Of a stretch of 46,139 nucleotides of DNA, positions 34,658-44,687 are shown piece after piece. Within the stretch, counting starts at the first letter, position 1; every line of letters starts with the position of its first letter. The DNA comes from Hydrogenophilaceae bacterium (GTDB lineage Bacteria > Pseudomonadota > Gammaproteobacteria > Burkholderiales > Thiobacillaceae): contig JACAEC010000124.1 of NCBI GenBank assembly GCA_013389055.1, positions 1 to 46,139 on the forward strand. The letters are read 5' to 3'. The position numbers and the translations under genes are program-made. A model generated the notes under the pieces. The model saw nothing but the letters and a program-made list of their open reading frames with translations. It made no database searches and was not told the DNA's origin.

Positions 34658-35266
34658 ATGAAGCAGCAGCTTGCCGAGCTATTCCATCGCCGTTACGCCT
34701 GTCACGTGTTCGAGCCGAGCCGGACCATCGCCGCCAGCGATCTCGAATTCGTGCTCGAGGCGGGTCGCCTCTCGCCCTCTTCCTTCGGCCTGGAGCACTG
34801 GAAGTTCATGGTGGTGAAGTCGCCCGAGCTCAAGCAGGCCCTGCAGGCCGCCTGTTTCCAGCAAACCCAGGTCGGCACCGCCGATGCCGTGATCGTCATC
34901 CTGGCCAAGCTGGCCGACTTGCATCCCGATTCGCCCTATATCCAGAAGCTGTTGCAGCGGGAGTATCCGGGCGATCAGTTGGCGCAGGCACTGGCCAATT
35001 ATCGCAACTTCCACAGTGCCACCGACATCCGCGCCTGGAGCGTGAGCCAGTGCCACATCGCCGCGACCAACATGATGCTTGCCGCGACCGCGGTCGGGCT
35101 GGATTCCTGCGCAATCGGCGGCTTCCTGCCGGATCAGGTCAAGCAGGTGCTCGACATCGATCCCGCGCAATACGAGGTGGCCCTGATCCTGCCGCTGGGC
35201 TATTGCGCGGAAACCCCGCACGCGAAGCGCCGGCTGCCCTTGGCCGATCTGGTCGAATATCGCTGA
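34658..35266 (+). CDS. Nitroreductase family FMN oxidoreductase
   Basis: 202 aa. FMN-binding features are RRYACHVFEPSR, EAGRLSPSSFGLEHWKFMVV near the N-terminus, and AATAVGLDSCAIGGFLPDQV with ALILPLGYCAE near the C-terminus. Such enzymes reduce quinones or nitro compounds with NAD(P)H; the substrate is not predictable. ATG 34658 gives the family N-terminus; the in-frame 34619 start would add 13 unlikely residues. It lies 10 nt before the DUF455 gene. Confidence 0.92.
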   Translation: MKQQLAELFHRRYACHVFEPSRTIAASDLEFVLEAGRLSPSSFGLEHWKFMVVKSPELKQALQAACFQQTQVGTADAVIVILAKLADLHPDSPYIQKLLQREYPGDQLAQALANYRNFHSATDIRAWSVSQCHIAATNMMLAATAVGLDSCAIGGFLPDQVKQVLDIDPAQYEVALILPLGYCAETPHAKRRLPLADLVEYR

Positions 35267-35276
35267 AGATCGCCTG

Positions 35277-36086
35277 ATGGCCGCTGCCGGCAACGTTCAC
35301 GCCGCGGCGCGCGCCGTGCTGGCCGAGTGCGCGGTCGAGGCCAAGTGCCAAGGCGCCGCGCGACTCTGGGCCGATTGGTGCGCCGGCCGCCTTCAAACCG
35401 CCGATGACTCGGAACCCCTGCCGCACGATTTCGCCGGCCGGCCGGCACGGCCGCCTCTGGTGCCGCCCAAGCAACTGGCCAAGCGCACGCTGAAGGACCG
35501 CGAGGGCCATGCCGCGCTGATCCACGCCTTGGCCCATATCGAATTCAACGCGATCAACCTGGCGCTCGACGCCGTCTGCCGCTACCCCGGCCTGCCCGAT
35601 GAGTTCTATGGCGACTGGCTGCGAGTGGCGGCCGAGGAGGCCTATCACTTCGGCCTGCTGCGCGACCACTTGCGCAGCCTGGCTTACGACTACGGCGACT
35701 TCCCCGCCCACGACGGCCTGATGCAGATGGCCCGCGACACCGCGGCCGACCCGCTGGCGCGCATGGCCCTGGTGCCGCGCCTGTTGGAGGCGCGCGGGCT
35801 GGATGCCACGCCGGAGATCCAACAGAAGTTGCGCGGCTATGGCGATGCGGCGGGCGCGGCCATCCTCGACATCATCCTGCGCGACGAGGTCACCCACGTC
35901 GCCGCCGGCGATCGCTGGTTCCGCCATTTCTGCGAGCTGCGCAGCCTGGAGCCGGAGGCGACCTATCGTGAGCTGTTGGAACGCTACCGGGCGCCGAAGC
36001 CGCGCCGGCCGGTGAATACCGAGGCCCGGCTGCAGGCCGGCTTCAGCGAAGCGGAACTGGATGCCTTGTTAGGAAGGCCCTCGTAG
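35277..36086 (+). CDS. DUF455 ferritin-like protein
   Basis: 269 aa, soluble and mostly helical. The conserved core HALAHIEFNAINLALDAVCR and RVAAEEAYHFGLLRDHL, then ARGLDATPEIQQK and ILRDEVTHVAAGDRWF, supplies the paired E/ExxH motifs of a ferritin-like di-iron four-helix bundle. The family is widespread in proteobacteria with no assigned reaction. Probably co-transcribed with the nitroreductase. The stop codon TAG lies inside the first REP-like repeat. Confidence 0.9.
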   Translation: MAAAGNVHAAARAVLAECAVEAKCQGAARLWADWCAGRLQTADDSEPLPHDFAGRPARPPLVPPKQLAKRTLKDREGHAALIHALAHIEFNAINLALDAVCRYPGLPDEFYGDWLRVAAEEAYHFGLLRDHLRSLAYDYGDFPAHDGLMQMARDTAADPLARMALVPRLLEARGLDATPEIQQKLRGYGDAAGAAILDIILRDEVTHVAAGDRWFRHFCELRSLEPEATYRELLERYRAPKPRRPVNTEARLQAGFSEAELDALLGRPS

Positions 36087-36133
36087 GGTGCACTCCGTGC
36101 ACCATTCTATTGCTGCGTATAACGCACCCTGGC
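36083..36133. repeat. REP-like repeat, GTAGGGTGCAC type (copy A)
   Basis: Two small hairpins: GTAGGGTGCAC-TCC-GTGCACC, then TGCGT-ATA-ACGCACCC. The DUF455 stop codon lies within it. A related copy in opposite orientation is at 37753-37804. Confidence 0.75.
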
Positions 36134-36144
36134 TGAACAACGCA

Positions 36145-36216
36145 CCCCTCCCCCACTCGCGGGGGAGGCAGGGAGGGGGATATCCCCACCCCTGCCCTCC
36201 CCATGAATGGGGAGGG
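36145..36216. repeat. BIME-like double hairpin of C/G-rich inverted repeats
   Basis: Unit 1: CCCCTCCCCC-ACTCGC-GGGGGAGG (36145-36167). Unit 2: CCCTCCCC-ATGAAT-GGGGAGGG (36195-36216). They are joined by a near-palindrome centred on GATATC. The units resemble the terminal repeats of the DUF559 cassette in recG. A GGGTGAA/TTCACCC hairpin (36214-36229) follows and could terminate pgl transcription from the other strand. Confidence 0.8.
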
Positions 36217-36230
36217 TGAAAATTCACCCT

Positions 36231-36917
<687 letters not shown>

Positions 36918-36973
36918 GGCTCCTCCTGCCCCTGAGCGGGTAAAATTACACCCTTTTCGCGACAGGGTCAGCC

Positions 36974-37750
36974 ATGACGCCGGTTTTAATCTTCGACATC
37001 GAAACCATCCCCGACATCGAGGGGCTGCGCCGCCTCTACGACGTGAGCCCGGACACCACGGACCACGACGTCGGCGAAATGGCCCTGCTGTTCCGCCGGC
37101 AGAAGACCGGCTCCGACTTCCTGCCCTTGCACCTGCATCGCGTGGTCACCATCTCCTGCGCCCTGCGCTCGAAGGACGGCTTCAAGGTGTTCTCGCTGTC
37201 CGAGCCCGAGGCTGGCGAGGCCGAGATCATCCAGCGCTTCTTCGACGGCATCGAGAAATACACCCCGCAGATCGTGTCCTGGAACGGCGGCGGCTTCGAC
37301 CTGCCGGTGCTGCACTACCGCGCCATGCGCCACAAGGTGAGCGCCCCCCGCTACTGGGACATGGGCGAGGACGACAAAGACTTCAAATGGAACAACTACA
37401 TCAGCCGCTATCACACCCGGCACCTCGACCTGATGGACCTCTTGGCCCTGTATCAGCCCCGCGCCAATGCGCCGCTGGATGACCTGGCCAAACTGTTCGG
37501 CTTTCCCGGCAAGCTGGGCATGGACGGCAGCAAGGTCTGGGACGCCTATCAGGCCGGCCAGATCGCCGCGATCCGCGACTACTGCGAGACCGACGTCGCC
37601 AACACCTATCTGGTCTATCTGCGCTTCCAGTTGCTGCGCGGGGCACTCAGTAATGAGCAATACGAGCGCGAAGTGCAACTCGTGCGCGACACCCTGACCG
37701 GCATTGGCGCCGAGCATTGGCAAGAGTTCCTGGCGGCCTGGCAGGCCTAA
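36974..37750 (+). CDS. Predicted 3'-5' exonuclease, PolB-type (DNA_pol_B_exo2)
   Basis: 258 aa. The DEDD nuclease motifs are visible: LIFDIETIPDIEG (ExoI), SWNGGGFDLPVLHYRA (ExoII) and RDYCETDVANTYLVYLRF (ExoIII, YxxxD). HLDLMDLLALYQPRANAPLD is also characteristic of this single-domain family. Substrate unknown; DNA proofreading or repair is likely. Start ATG 36974. Confidence 0.92.
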   Translation: MTPVLIFDIETIPDIEGLRRLYDVSPDTTDHDVGEMALLFRRQKTGSDFLPLHLHRVVTISCALRSKDGFKVFSLSEPEAGEAEIIQRFFDGIEKYTPQIVSWNGGGFDLPVLHYRAMRHKVSAPRYWDMGEDDKDFKWNNYISRYHTRHLDLMDLLALYQPRANAPLDDLAKLFGFPGKLGMDGSKVWDAYQAGQIAAIRDYCETDVANTYLVYLRFQLLRGALSNEQYEREVQLVRDTLTGIGAEHWQEFLAAWQA

Positions 37751-37752
37751 TC

Positions 37753-37804
37753 CGTAGGCTGCGTTGCACGCACCATCAACCGGTGCACAAAGTGCACCCT
37801 ACGC
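37753..37804. repeat. REP-like repeat, GTAGGGTGCAC type (copy B, inverted)
   Basis: CCGTAGGCTGCGTTGCACGC at the left end and GGTGCACAAAGTGCACCCTA at the right. Read on the minus strand it begins GTAGGGTGCAC-TTT-GTGCACC, matching copy A at 36083-36133. It fills the exonuclease-rlmD gap. Confidence 0.75.
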
Positions 37805-37817
37805 AGAAAACCCGACA

Positions 37818-39131
37818 ATGAGCACTACACCCACCCCACCGCTGTACATCGAATCCCTCGACCACGAGGGCCGCGGCGTCGCCCATCTCGACGGCAAGGC
37901 CATCTTCGTCGACGGCGCCCTGCCCGGCGAGTTGGTCCGCCATTCCAGCTATCGCAAGAAACCGAACTACGAGCAGGCCCAGGCCACCGAGATCCTGAAG
38001 GCCAGCCCCAACCGGGTCGTGCCCCGTTGCCGCTGGTTCGGCATCTGCGGCGGCTGCTCGCACCAGCACCTGCACGAATCGGCCCAGGTGGCGGCCAAGC
38101 AGCGCGTGCTGGAAGACTGCTTTGCCCATATCGGCAAGGTCGAGCCCGAGACCCTGCTCTCGCCCATCCACGGCCCGGCCTGGGGCTACCGCACCCGGGC
38201 CCGGCTGTCGGTGCGCAACGTGATCAAGAAGGGCGGCGTGCTGGTCGGCTTCCACGAAAAGCGCAGCAGCTATGTCGCCGACATGACCAGTTGCGAGGTG
38301 CTGCCGCCGCATGTCTCCGCCCTGCTGCCGCTGTTCCGCGAGTTCGTCACTGAGCTCTCCATCCGCGACCGCCTGCCCCAGATCGAACTGGCCATGGGCG
38401 ATGCGGTGACGGTGCTGGTGCTGCGCATCCTGGAACCGCTGTCGGCCGAAGATGAGATCAAGGTGCGCGCCTTCGCCGATGCGCACAGCGTGCAAATCTG
38501 GCTGCAACCGAAAGGGCCGGACACCGCCTATCCCTTCCACCCCTTGGATGCGCCGGAGCTCAGCTACAGCCTGCCGGAATTCAATCTCACCATGCCCTTT
38601 CGGCCGACCGAGTTCACCCAGGTCAACCACGGCATCAACCGCATGCTGGTGCGCCGCGCCATGCGCATGCTCGCCCCGCAACCGGACGAACGCATCGCCG
38701 ATTTTTTCTGCGGCCTGGGCAACTTCACCCTGCCCATCGCCCGGCGCGGCGCGCAGGTCTTGGGCATCGAGGGCAGTGCCGGCCTGGTGCAGCGTGCCGT
38801 CGAAAACGCGACGCGCAACGGCCTGGCCGAGAAGACCGAGTTCCGTGTCGCCGACCTGTTCCAGATGACGCCCGAGGCCTATGCCGCCTTGGGCCACTTC
38901 GACAAGCTGCTGATTGACCCGCCGCGCGACGGCGCCATGGAACTGGTGAAGTCGCTGCCCGATCAGGGCGGCCCGGTGCGCATCGTCTACATCTCCTGCA
39001 ACCCCTCGACCCTGGCCCGCGACGCCGAGGTGTTGGTGCACCTGAAGGGTTTCACGCTGAAAACGGCCGGCGTCGCCAATATGTTCCCGCACACGGCGCA
39101 CGTCGAATCCATCGCGCTGTTCGAGCGGTAA
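37818..39131 (+). CDS. rlmD: 23S rRNA (uracil-1939-C5)-methyltransferase RlmD
   Basis: 437 aa. An N-terminal TRAM domain ([20 protein letters not shown]) is followed by the iron-sulfur cysteines [10 protein letters not shown] plus a fourth in DMTSCEVLP. The SAM-binding [16 protein letters not shown], the [14 protein letters not shown] motif and the catalytic cysteine in [12 protein letters not shown] complete the TrmA/RumA set. ATG 37818 gives the normal N-terminus; an upstream in-frame ATG would read through the REP repeat. An intrinsic terminator follows. Confidence 0.95.
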   Translation: MSTTPTPPLYIESLDHEGRGVAHLDGKAIFVDGALPGELVRHSSYRKKPNYEQAQATEILKASPNRVVPRCRWFGICGGCSHQHLHESAQVAAKQRVLEDCFAHIGKVEPETLLSPIHGPAWGYRTRARLSVRNVIKKGGVLVGFHEKRSSYVADMTSCEVLPPHVSALLPLFREFVTELSIRDRLPQIELAMGDAVTVLVLRILEPLSAEDEIKVRAFADAHSVQIWLQPKGPDTAYPFHPLDAPELSYSLPEFNLTMPFRPTEFTQVNHGINRMLVRRAMRMLAPQPDERIADFFCGLGNFTLPIARRGAQVLGIEGSAGLVQRAVENATRNGLAEKTEFRVADLFQMTPEAYAALGHFDKLLIDPPRDGAMELVKSLPDQGGPVRIVYISCNPSTLARDAEVLVHLKGFTLKTAGVANMFPHTAHVESIALFER

Positions 39132-39140
39132 ATACCAACA

Positions 39141-39166
39141 AAAAAGGCGGCCGAAGCCGCCTTTTT
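39141..39166. terminator. Bidirectional intrinsic terminator
   Basis: AAAAAGGCGGC-CGAA-GCCGCCTTTTT is a perfect stem flanked by A and T runs, between the convergent rlmD and Bax-inhibitor-1 genes. It can serve both strands. Confidence 0.93.
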
Positions 39167-39180
39167 AAGGTCTTGCGCGG

Positions 39181-39876
39181 TTACTCGCGCTCGCCCATCA
39201 AAGCCATCAACAACTGCAGCAGATTGACGAACAGGTTGTAGATGTCCAGGTAGATCGCCAGCGTGGCCATGACGTAGTTGGTCTCGCCGCCGTTCACCAC
39301 CCGGCTCACGTCGTAGAGGATGAAGGCCGAGAACAACAGTACCGCCGCGGCGGACAGGGTCAGCGCCAGGGCCGGGATCTGGAAGAACAGATTGGCCAGG
39401 GAAGCCAGGATGAGCAGCACGATGCCGACCATCAGGAACTTGCCCATGAAGCTGAAATCCTTCTTGGTCACGGTGGCGATACCGGCCAGGGTGAGGAAGA
39501 TGGCGCCGGTGCCGCCCGCGGCCAGGCCGACGATCTCGCCGCCGTTCTTCAGGCTGAGCGCCACTTGCAGGACCGGGCCCAGCATCAGACCCATGAAGCC
39601 GGTCAGGGCCAGCAGCAGAACCACGCCCATGGCGCTGTTGCGGGTGGCGTTGATGGCGAAGAACAGGCCGAACATGACGGCCAGCATGATGACGGCAGAC
39701 AGGATCGGGCTGCCGGCCATGAAGCTGAAGTCCATGGTCATGCCGACCAGGGCGCCGATCACGGTCGGGATCATGGTCAGACCCAACATCATGTAGGTGT
39801 TGCGCAGGACCTTGTTGCTGGAAACGCTGAGGGTGGTCGAGGCGTTGTAGCCGGACAGGTCGTATTGCGGTTGCAT
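39181..39876 (-). CDS. Bax inhibitor-1/YccA family membrane protein
   Basis: 231 aa with seven predicted transmembrane helices. The N-terminus ([20 protein letters not shown]) and C-terminus ([20 protein letters not shown], then [20 protein letters not shown]) are typical of the family. E. coli YccA interacts with FtsH; calcium leak is proposed for other members. Monocistronic between a shared terminator and the divergent lysC. Confidence 0.94.
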   Translation of the reverse strand: MQPQYDLSGYNASTTLSVSSNKVLRNTYMMLGLTMIPTVIGALVGMTMDFSFMAGSPILSAVIMLAVMFGLFFAINATRNSAMGVVLLLALTGFMGLMLGPVLQVALSLKNGGEIVGLAAGGTGAIFLTLAGIATVTKKDFSFMGKFLMVGIVLLILASLANLFFQIPALALTLSAAAVLLFSAFILYDVSRVVNGGETNYVMATLAIYLDIYNLFVNLLQLLMALMGERE

Positions 39877-40013
39877 GCGGTTTAACTCCGTGCGGTGAGG
39901 AAACAGGACTAAGACTAGCGGCTAGCGAAGAAAGTTTCAATCTTGGGCCGCTGGTGGCACGATGGCCAGATCAGGTAGAATTGCTGTTTTTTCAAGCGCT
40001 TGTTTTCATCATC

Positions 40014-41243
40014 ATGGCATTGATTGTCCAAAAATACGGTGGCACGTCGGTCGGCTCCATCGAGCGCATCCGCAACGTGGCCGAGCGGGTCGCCAAGTTC
40101 AAGATGCTGGGACATCAGGTGGTCGTGGTGGTCTCCGCCATGTCCGGCGAAACCAACCGCCTGATCAGCCTGGCCAAGGAAATCCAGAAGGAGCCGGACC
40201 CGCGCGAGATGGATGTGCTGGTCTCCACCGGCGAGCAGGTCACCATCGCCCTCTTGGCCATGGCCCTGAAAGACCTGGGCCTCAAGGCCAAGAGCTACAC
40301 CGGCAGCCAGGTCCGCATCCTGACCGACGACGCCCACACCAAGGCCCGCATCCTCGCCATCGATGAGGAAAACATGCGGCGCGACCTGGACAGCGGCCAT
40401 GTCGTGGTGGTCGCCGGCTTCCAGGGCGTCGACGAGAAGGGCAACATCACCACCCTGGGCCGCGGCGGCTCCGATACCACCGGCGTCGCGCTCGCCGCGG
40501 CGCTCAAGGCAGACGAGTGCCAGATCTACACCGACGTCGATGGCGTCTACACCACCGACCCGCGCATCGTGCCCGAGGCCCGCAAGCTCGACACCATCAC
40601 CTTCGAGGAGATGCTGGAACTGGCCAGCCTCGGCTCCAAGGTGCTGCAGATCCGCTCGGTCGAATTCGCCGGCAAGTACAAGGTTAAACTGCGCGTGCTC
40701 TCCAGCTTCCAGGAGGATGGCGAAGGCACGCTGATCACGTTCGAGGAAGACACCATGGAACAGCCCATCATCTCCGGCATCGCCTTCAACCGCGACGAGG
40801 CCAAACTCACCATCCTGGGCGTGCCCGACAAGCCGGGCGTCGCCGGCCTGATCCTGGCCCCGATCGCCGATGCCAACATCGACGTCGACATGATCGTGCA
40901 GAACGTCGGCCACGACGGCACCACCGACTTCTCCTTCACCGTCCACCGCAACGAGTTCAAGAAAGCCATGGAAGTGCTGGGCGGCGTCAAGGGCGAGATC
41001 GGTGCCCGCGAGGTGATCGGCGACGACAAGATCGCCAAGGTCTCCATCGTCGGGGTCGGCATGCGCACCCACGCCGGCATCGCCAGCAAGATGTTCAAGG
41101 CCCTGGCCGCCGAAAACATCAACATCCAGATGATCTCCACCTCGGAAATCAAGATCTCCGTCGTGGTCGAAGACAAGTACATGGAGCTGGCCGTGCGCGC
41201 CCTGCACCAAGCCTTCGAACTAGACAAAACCCCCGCCGCTTAA
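40014..41243 (+). CDS. lysC: Aspartate kinase
   Basis: 409 aa. Phosphorylates aspartate, the first step to lysine, threonine and methionine. Motifs: [20 protein letters not shown] at the N-terminus, [31 protein letters not shown] and [18 protein letters not shown]. Two C-terminal ACT regions (from [14 protein letters not shown] and [14 protein letters not shown]) mark the alpha/beta-type, feedback-inhibited form. No lysine riboswitch is apparent in the 137-nt leader. A terminator follows. Confidence 0.95.
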   Translation: MALIVQKYGGTSVGSIERIRNVAERVAKFKMLGHQVVVVVSAMSGETNRLISLAKEIQKEPDPREMDVLVSTGEQVTIALLAMALKDLGLKAKSYTGSQVRILTDDAHTKARILAIDEENMRRDLDSGHVVVVAGFQGVDEKGNITTLGRGGSDTTGVALAAALKADECQIYTDVDGVYTTDPRIVPEARKLDTITFEEMLELASLGSKVLQIRSVEFAGKYKVKLRVLSSFQEDGEGTLITFEEDTMEQPIISGIAFNRDEAKLTILGVPDKPGVAGLILAPIADANIDVDMIVQNVGHDGTTDFSFTVHRNEFKKAMEVLGGVKGEIGAREVIGDDKIAKVSIVGVGMRTHAGIASKMFKALAAENINIQMISTSEIKISVVVEDKYMELAVRALHQAFELDKTPAA

Positions 41244-41255
41244 TTGCTTTTTAGG

Positions 41256-41286
41256 GGCCGCGCGGGTATCCTTGCGCGGCCTTTCC
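41256..41286 (+). terminator. lysC intrinsic terminator
   Basis: GGCCGCGC-N10-GCGCGGCC followed by TTTCCT, 12 nt after the lysC stop and 24 nt before the tRNA gene. Confidence 0.85.
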
Positions 41287-41309
41287 TGCTCCCTTGGCAG
41301 GACGATTTA

Positions 41310-41402
41310 GGAGACGTGACCGAGAGGCCGAAGGTGCTCCCCTGCTAAGGGAGTATGCGGGCAAAACCTGCATCGTGGGTTCGAATCCCACCGTCTCCGC
41401 CA
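41310..41402 (+). tRNA. tRNA-Ser (anticodon GCU)
   Basis: 93-nt class II tRNA with a long variable arm. The acceptor pairs GGAGACG/CGTCTCC, with discriminator G and an encoded CCA. The anticodon loop CTGCTAA carries GCT at 41344-41346, reading AGC/AGU serine codons. The T-arm is GTGGG-TTCGAAT-CCCAC. Confidence 0.97.
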
Positions 41403-41442
41403 AATAAAAAATGGACCCACCCGGGTCAATTTTTTATTTGGC
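41399..41442 (+). terminator. Long hairpin overlapping the tRNA-Ser 3' end
   Basis: GCCAAATAAAAAATgg pairs with caATTTTTTATTTGGC (15 of 16), with an inner GACCC/GGGTC stem. The left arm includes the encoded CCA end of the tRNA. It acts as trailer and terminator and seems to have arisen by an inverted copy of the tRNA end. Confidence 0.8.
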
Positions 41443-41477
41443 ATAGCCGGTGGGTAGAAAGAACCCACTGGTTCGAC
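41432..41477 (+). repeat. Direct repeat downstream of tRNA-Ser, copy 1
   Basis: Starts TTTTATTTGGCATAGCCG, continues with a GGTGGGT...ACCCACT hairpin, ends GGTTCGACC. It matches copy 2 (41611-41656) at nearly every position. Confidence 0.8.
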
Positions 41478-41956
41478 CACGATGCACTGCATCGTGGGAC
41501 GCCCGCAGGGCGGTCCCGTAGTGCAGCGGAGGGACGAGGGTTTGGCGGAGGCAACGCCAAACCCGAGCAATCCCACCCCCACTCGAATGGCAACAACACC
41601 GGCGGGTCCATTTTATTTGGCGAAGCCGATGGGTAAAAAGAACCCACCGGTTCGCCGAGCGAGCACCGCTCGCGAGGGCCGTCGCGGCAAAGCCATGACG
41701 GGCCTAGCGGACCCAAGGGTCGAGGGCTGGCCGGAAAATTTGCCCCGTCCCATATCGAATCCAATTGCGCCGAAGCAACACCTGACGCATCGCATTTTGC
41801 CAATCCCATGCTCCGCTTTAGTACTTAAGTATCAAACCCCTAATATCTGTGTACCTATCCTGTTCAAATAACACCAGCTAGCGGGCGGCAGAAATCAGAC
41901 AAACGCGCGACAGACGCGAATCGATGCCAACGCCTGGCTTCATACAAGGAGTGGCT
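41443..41956. other. Hairpin-rich non-coding region behind tRNA-Ser
   Basis: About 510 nt without a convincing gene; short open frames here translate repeat sequence. It holds two copies of a 45-bp direct repeat, a compound hairpin at 41487-41526 (CTGCA...TGCAG around GGGAC-GCCC-GCA-GGGC-GGTCCC), a perfect GGGTTTGGCG/CGCCAAACCC pair at 41538-41564 and, before the chemoreceptor, TACTTAAGTA (41822-41831) in an A/T-richer stretch likely to contain the promoter. It looks like debris of past integration at the tRNA. Confidence 0.6.
41611..41656 (+). repeat. Direct repeat downstream of tRNA-Ser, copy 2
   Basis: TTTTATTTGGCGAAGCCGAT, then GGGTAAAAAGAACCCACCGG and TTCGCC. The second copy of the 41432-41477 element, 179 bp away. 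Its left edge, CCATTTTATTTGGC, is another inverted version of the tRNA trailer. Confidence 0.8.
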
Positions 41957-43594
41957 GTGAGAATCGCAAGGTTCCAGAATATTTCCGATATCAGGCTGCG
42001 TACCAAGATTTTGGCCATCTTCGGCGTGTTCCTGCTGGGCATGGTGGCGATTGTGGCTGCCGCCGGCTACGCGCTGATCAACCAGTTGAGAACCATTGAA
42101 GCCTCGGTGCAAAAGGCCTCGCTGCGGGTAGCCGCCTCCACTCAATCGCAGATCGCCATCCTTGAAATGGATCGCGCCATCCAGGCGCTCATTGCCGCCG
42201 ATGATCCCCAGTTGATTCGTCAAGCGGCCATTGCCTCGATCAGAGCCGGCACGGTGGTGGATGAGAACCTGGCCAAACTACACGAATTCTTCAGCCAAAA
42301 TACCGATGTAGATCGACTGATCACGCTGATGAGCGAGATTCGCCCCAAGCAGATGCAGGTGATCGGAACCGCACGCGGCAATGACGACCCGGCAGCCTTG
42401 CAGATGGCGGAGAGCATCGCGCCGGCCTTCAACGAAATCGTCGCACAGACGAAAAAGATCGTCGAACACAGCCGGACGTCGCTGGACAATGACTTGGCGA
42501 CGGCCAAGAAGGATGCCATGCGGGTTGACCTGTTGCTGGGCGGATTCACCGTCGTGGGCCTGATCTTGGGACTACTGCTTGCCCTGGCCGCCGCGCGCAT
42601 GCTCAGCGCCCCACTGAACAACATCATGCAGGTCATGGGCGCCCTCGCGCAGGGTGACCTGACTCGGCAGGTGGATGTCGCACGCGCGGGCCGGGATGAG
42701 ATCGGGCAGACCCTGAAGGCCATACACGAAACCGTACTACGCCTGCGCGAGTTGATGCGCCGTGTAAGCCATTCCGCCGAGCACGTTGCCAAAGGATCGG
42801 GTGCCGTAAGCCAGACCGCAGTCGAGGTGGATGTAGTGGTGGAAAAACTCAATCACAGCATTCAGCATATCCAGCAGCAGACCGAGACCCTGAAACACTA
42901 TTCCGACCAGGTTACCCAGCATCTTTCCGAGGCCAACAATCTGGCTGGCACCGCTACCGAAACGGCGGTCGCTTCCACCGGGCAGATCCTGAACACGGTG
43001 CAGAATTTCGAGCGCTTCCAATCCGAGATGGAAGCCACCTCCGGCAAGAGCAGGCAATTGGCCGAGATTGCAGAGCGCATCACCTCGATTACCCAGACCA
43101 TCAGCGGCATTGCCGAGATGACCAATCTGCTGGCGCTTAACGCGGCCATAGAAGCGGCGAGGGCCGGAGAGCACGGCCGGGGATTCGCCGTGGTCGCCGA
43201 CGAGGTGCGCAAACTGGCGGGTCAGACCAGTTCCGCCGTGGACGAGATCTCGACCCTGGTATCGGACATCCGGTCCAAGGTGAACGATACGGTAGCGTCG
43301 ATGGAGCGTGTCGCCGACAGCGCCAGCCAGAATATCGGGGAACTGCGCGAGGCCGCAAACCATACCAAGAACAGCAGCGAGCGGATGCAGTCCACCAATC
43401 AGGCCATGCGGCAGATCGTGGACCTGGTCGCCGCCCAGGATGGGGCCACCGCCAATATCGCCCTCGCCGCGGACCAATTGGTCGACATTTCAAAGCACAA
43501 CCGTACCCAATCTGAAGAGTTGCGCAACCGCTCCACCAATCTGGGGGGAGCCGCGGAAGAACTTACTAGCGTGGTGGGAGAGTTCTCGGTTTGA
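41957..43594 (+). CDS. Methyl-accepting chemotaxis protein
   Basis: 545 aa. TM1 (about residues 15-40, [20 protein letters not shown]), a periplasmic helical-bundle sensor of about 150 residues, TM2 ([20 protein letters not shown]), HAMP, then a signalling domain with the conserved tip [20 protein letters not shown] followed by [23 protein letters not shown] 41957 is preferred because AAGGAG ends 5 nt upstream; GTG 41951 overlaps it. It lies 57 nt before the cupredoxin operon, but a functional link is only suggested by position. Confidence 0.92.
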   Translation: MRIARFQNISDIRLRTKILAIFGVFLLGMVAIVAAAGYALINQLRTIEASVQKASLRVAASTQSQIAILEMDRAIQALIAADDPQLIRQAAIASIRAGTVVDENLAKLHEFFSQNTDVDRLITLMSEIRPKQMQVIGTARGNDDPAALQMAESIAPAFNEIVAQTKKIVEHSRTSLDNDLATAKKDAMRVDLLLGGFTVVGLILGLLLALAAARMLSAPLNNIMQVMGALAQGDLTRQVDVARAGRDEIGQTLKAIHETVLRLRELMRRVSHSAEHVAKGSGAVSQTAVEVDVVVEKLNHSIQHIQQQTETLKHYSDQVTQHLSEANNLAGTATETAVASTGQILNTVQNFERFQSEMEATSGKSRQLAEIAERITSITQTISGIAEMTNLLALNAAIEAARAGEHGRGFAVVADEVRKLAGQTSSAVDEISTLVSDIRSKVNDTVASMERVADSASQNIGELREAANHTKNSSERMQSTNQAMRQIVDLVAAQDGATANIALAADQLVDISKHNRTQSEELRNRSTNLGGAAEELTSVVGEFSV

Positions 43595-43651
43595 GACCGA
43601 ACTCACCACATAGTTTGCAACCCTGATAGTCCATTCTTAGGAGGTAACACC

Positions 43652-43975
43652 ATGAAACGCACCGTGATTTCCCTGCTTTCCCTGGTCCTGGCGGGCTTTG
43701 CCGCCCAAGCACTCGCTGCCGAGCACGAGGTCGGCCAGAGGAACAAGCAGTTCACCGTCAAGGATCTGAAGATCAAGGTTGGGGATGTGGTCAGCTTCCC
43801 CAACTACGATCCCTTCTTCCATAACGTGTTCAGCCTGTCCCCGACCAAGACGTTCGACCTGGGCTCGTACCCGAAGGGCGAGACCAAGAAGGTGACCTTC
43901 GACAAGGCTGGCAAGGTGGATGTCGAGTGCGCCATTCACCCGAACATGCAGATGACCATCCTGGTAGAGCCGTAA
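43652..43975 (+). CDS. Periplasmic cupredoxin (plastocyanin/amicyanin-like)
   Basis: 107 aa with signal peptide (SLLSLVLAGFAAQALA-AEHEV). Type 1 copper ligands are visible: His in PFFHNVFS, then Cys, His and Met in VECAIHPNMQM, with the C-x2-H-x2-M spacing of amicyanin. It would carry single electrons in the periplasm. AGGAGG lies before the ATG. Its TAA shares a base with the ATG of the next cytochrome gene, so the products are probably made in ratio. Confidence 0.92.
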   Translation: MKRTVISLLSLVLAGFAAQALAAEHEVGQRNKQFTVKDLKIKVGDVVSFPNYDPFFHNVFSLSPTKTFDLGSYPKGETKKVTFDKAGKVDVECAIHPNMQMTILVEP

Positions 43976-44676
43976 TGGTCCCCCGCCTCTTGACAGCGTT
44001 GGCCCTGTCCACCCTTGCGTTCAGCGCATCGGCCAACTCGGAGCAATTGTGCGGCAAGGAAGCCCAGCCCTGCGTCAAGTACGGTGCCGCCGTTTTCCAG
44101 GAACGCTGCACGCTCTGTCATGGCACGGATGGCCTGGGCGAGGGGATTCTCTCCCTGTCGATCCCCGGCTATCCCAATACCAACCTGGCCGAAGTCCGGC
44201 ACGCCAAGGACATCAAAAGTATCCGCGAGGTGATCATCAAGGGTGCAGGCACGAAGACCATCGAAAAGGATATGCCGCCTTTCGGTGACGAACTGACCCT
44301 GACCCAGATCGATTCGGTGACCGAATTCGTCGTCTTGCTACGCGCGGACCTGGATGGCGCCCTCAAGCTTTCGCGCGAGGCGTCATCCAAGGCCCAGCCC
44401 GGCTTGCGGGTCGGCCGCGCCGTCTACCACGGCCGCTGTGCGCCCTGTCATGGCAATGAGGGCATGGGTGACGGCAAGCTCTCCCGCATCATCAAGACGC
44501 CTCCGCCTTTCAACCTGACCCGCAGCCGCGTGGGCGACAGCTATCTGCGCGGCATCATCACCAAGGGCGGCGAAGCGATGGGGCGCTCCGCCAAGATGCC
44601 TCCCTGGGGTGGCGATCTCACGCCCTCCGAAATCGAGTCGGTGATGATGTACATCAAGACGCTGCGTACCGAATGA
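43975..44676 (+). CDS. Exported di-haem cytochrome c
   Basis: 233 aa with signal peptide (LLTALALSTLAFSASA). Two cytochrome c domains each have a haem site: CTLCHG near residue 44 and CAPCHG near 158. Candidate axial Met residues lie in DMPPFGDELT and KMPPWGGDLT. Each half ends in the YIKTLR-like helix typical of class I cytochromes. The second half is very like the next gene, so the two share ancestry. Overlaps the cupredoxin stop. Confidence 0.92.
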   Translation: MVPRLLTALALSTLAFSASANSEQLCGKEAQPCVKYGAAVFQERCTLCHGTDGLGEGILSLSIPGYPNTNLAEVRHAKDIKSIREVIIKGAGTKTIEKDMPPFGDELTLTQIDSVTEFVVLLRADLDGALKLSREASSKAQPGLRVGRAVYHGRCAPCHGNEGMGDGKLSRIIKTPPPFNLTRSRVGDSYLRGIITKGGEAMGRSAKMPPWGGDLTPSEIESVMMYIKTLRTE

Positions 44677-44687
44677 GGAGAGGCCGA

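Noticed and set aside
39877-40013. Lysine riboswitch ahead of lysC
   Set aside because: The 137-nt gap is also the divergent promoter of the Bax-inhibitor-1 gene and shows no multi-helix junction or terminator before the ATG.
41355-41871. Several open frames of 60-129 codons over the tRNA-Ser and its repeats
   Set aside because: They translate the tRNA, its trailer hairpin and direct repeats, and lack ribosome-binding sites.
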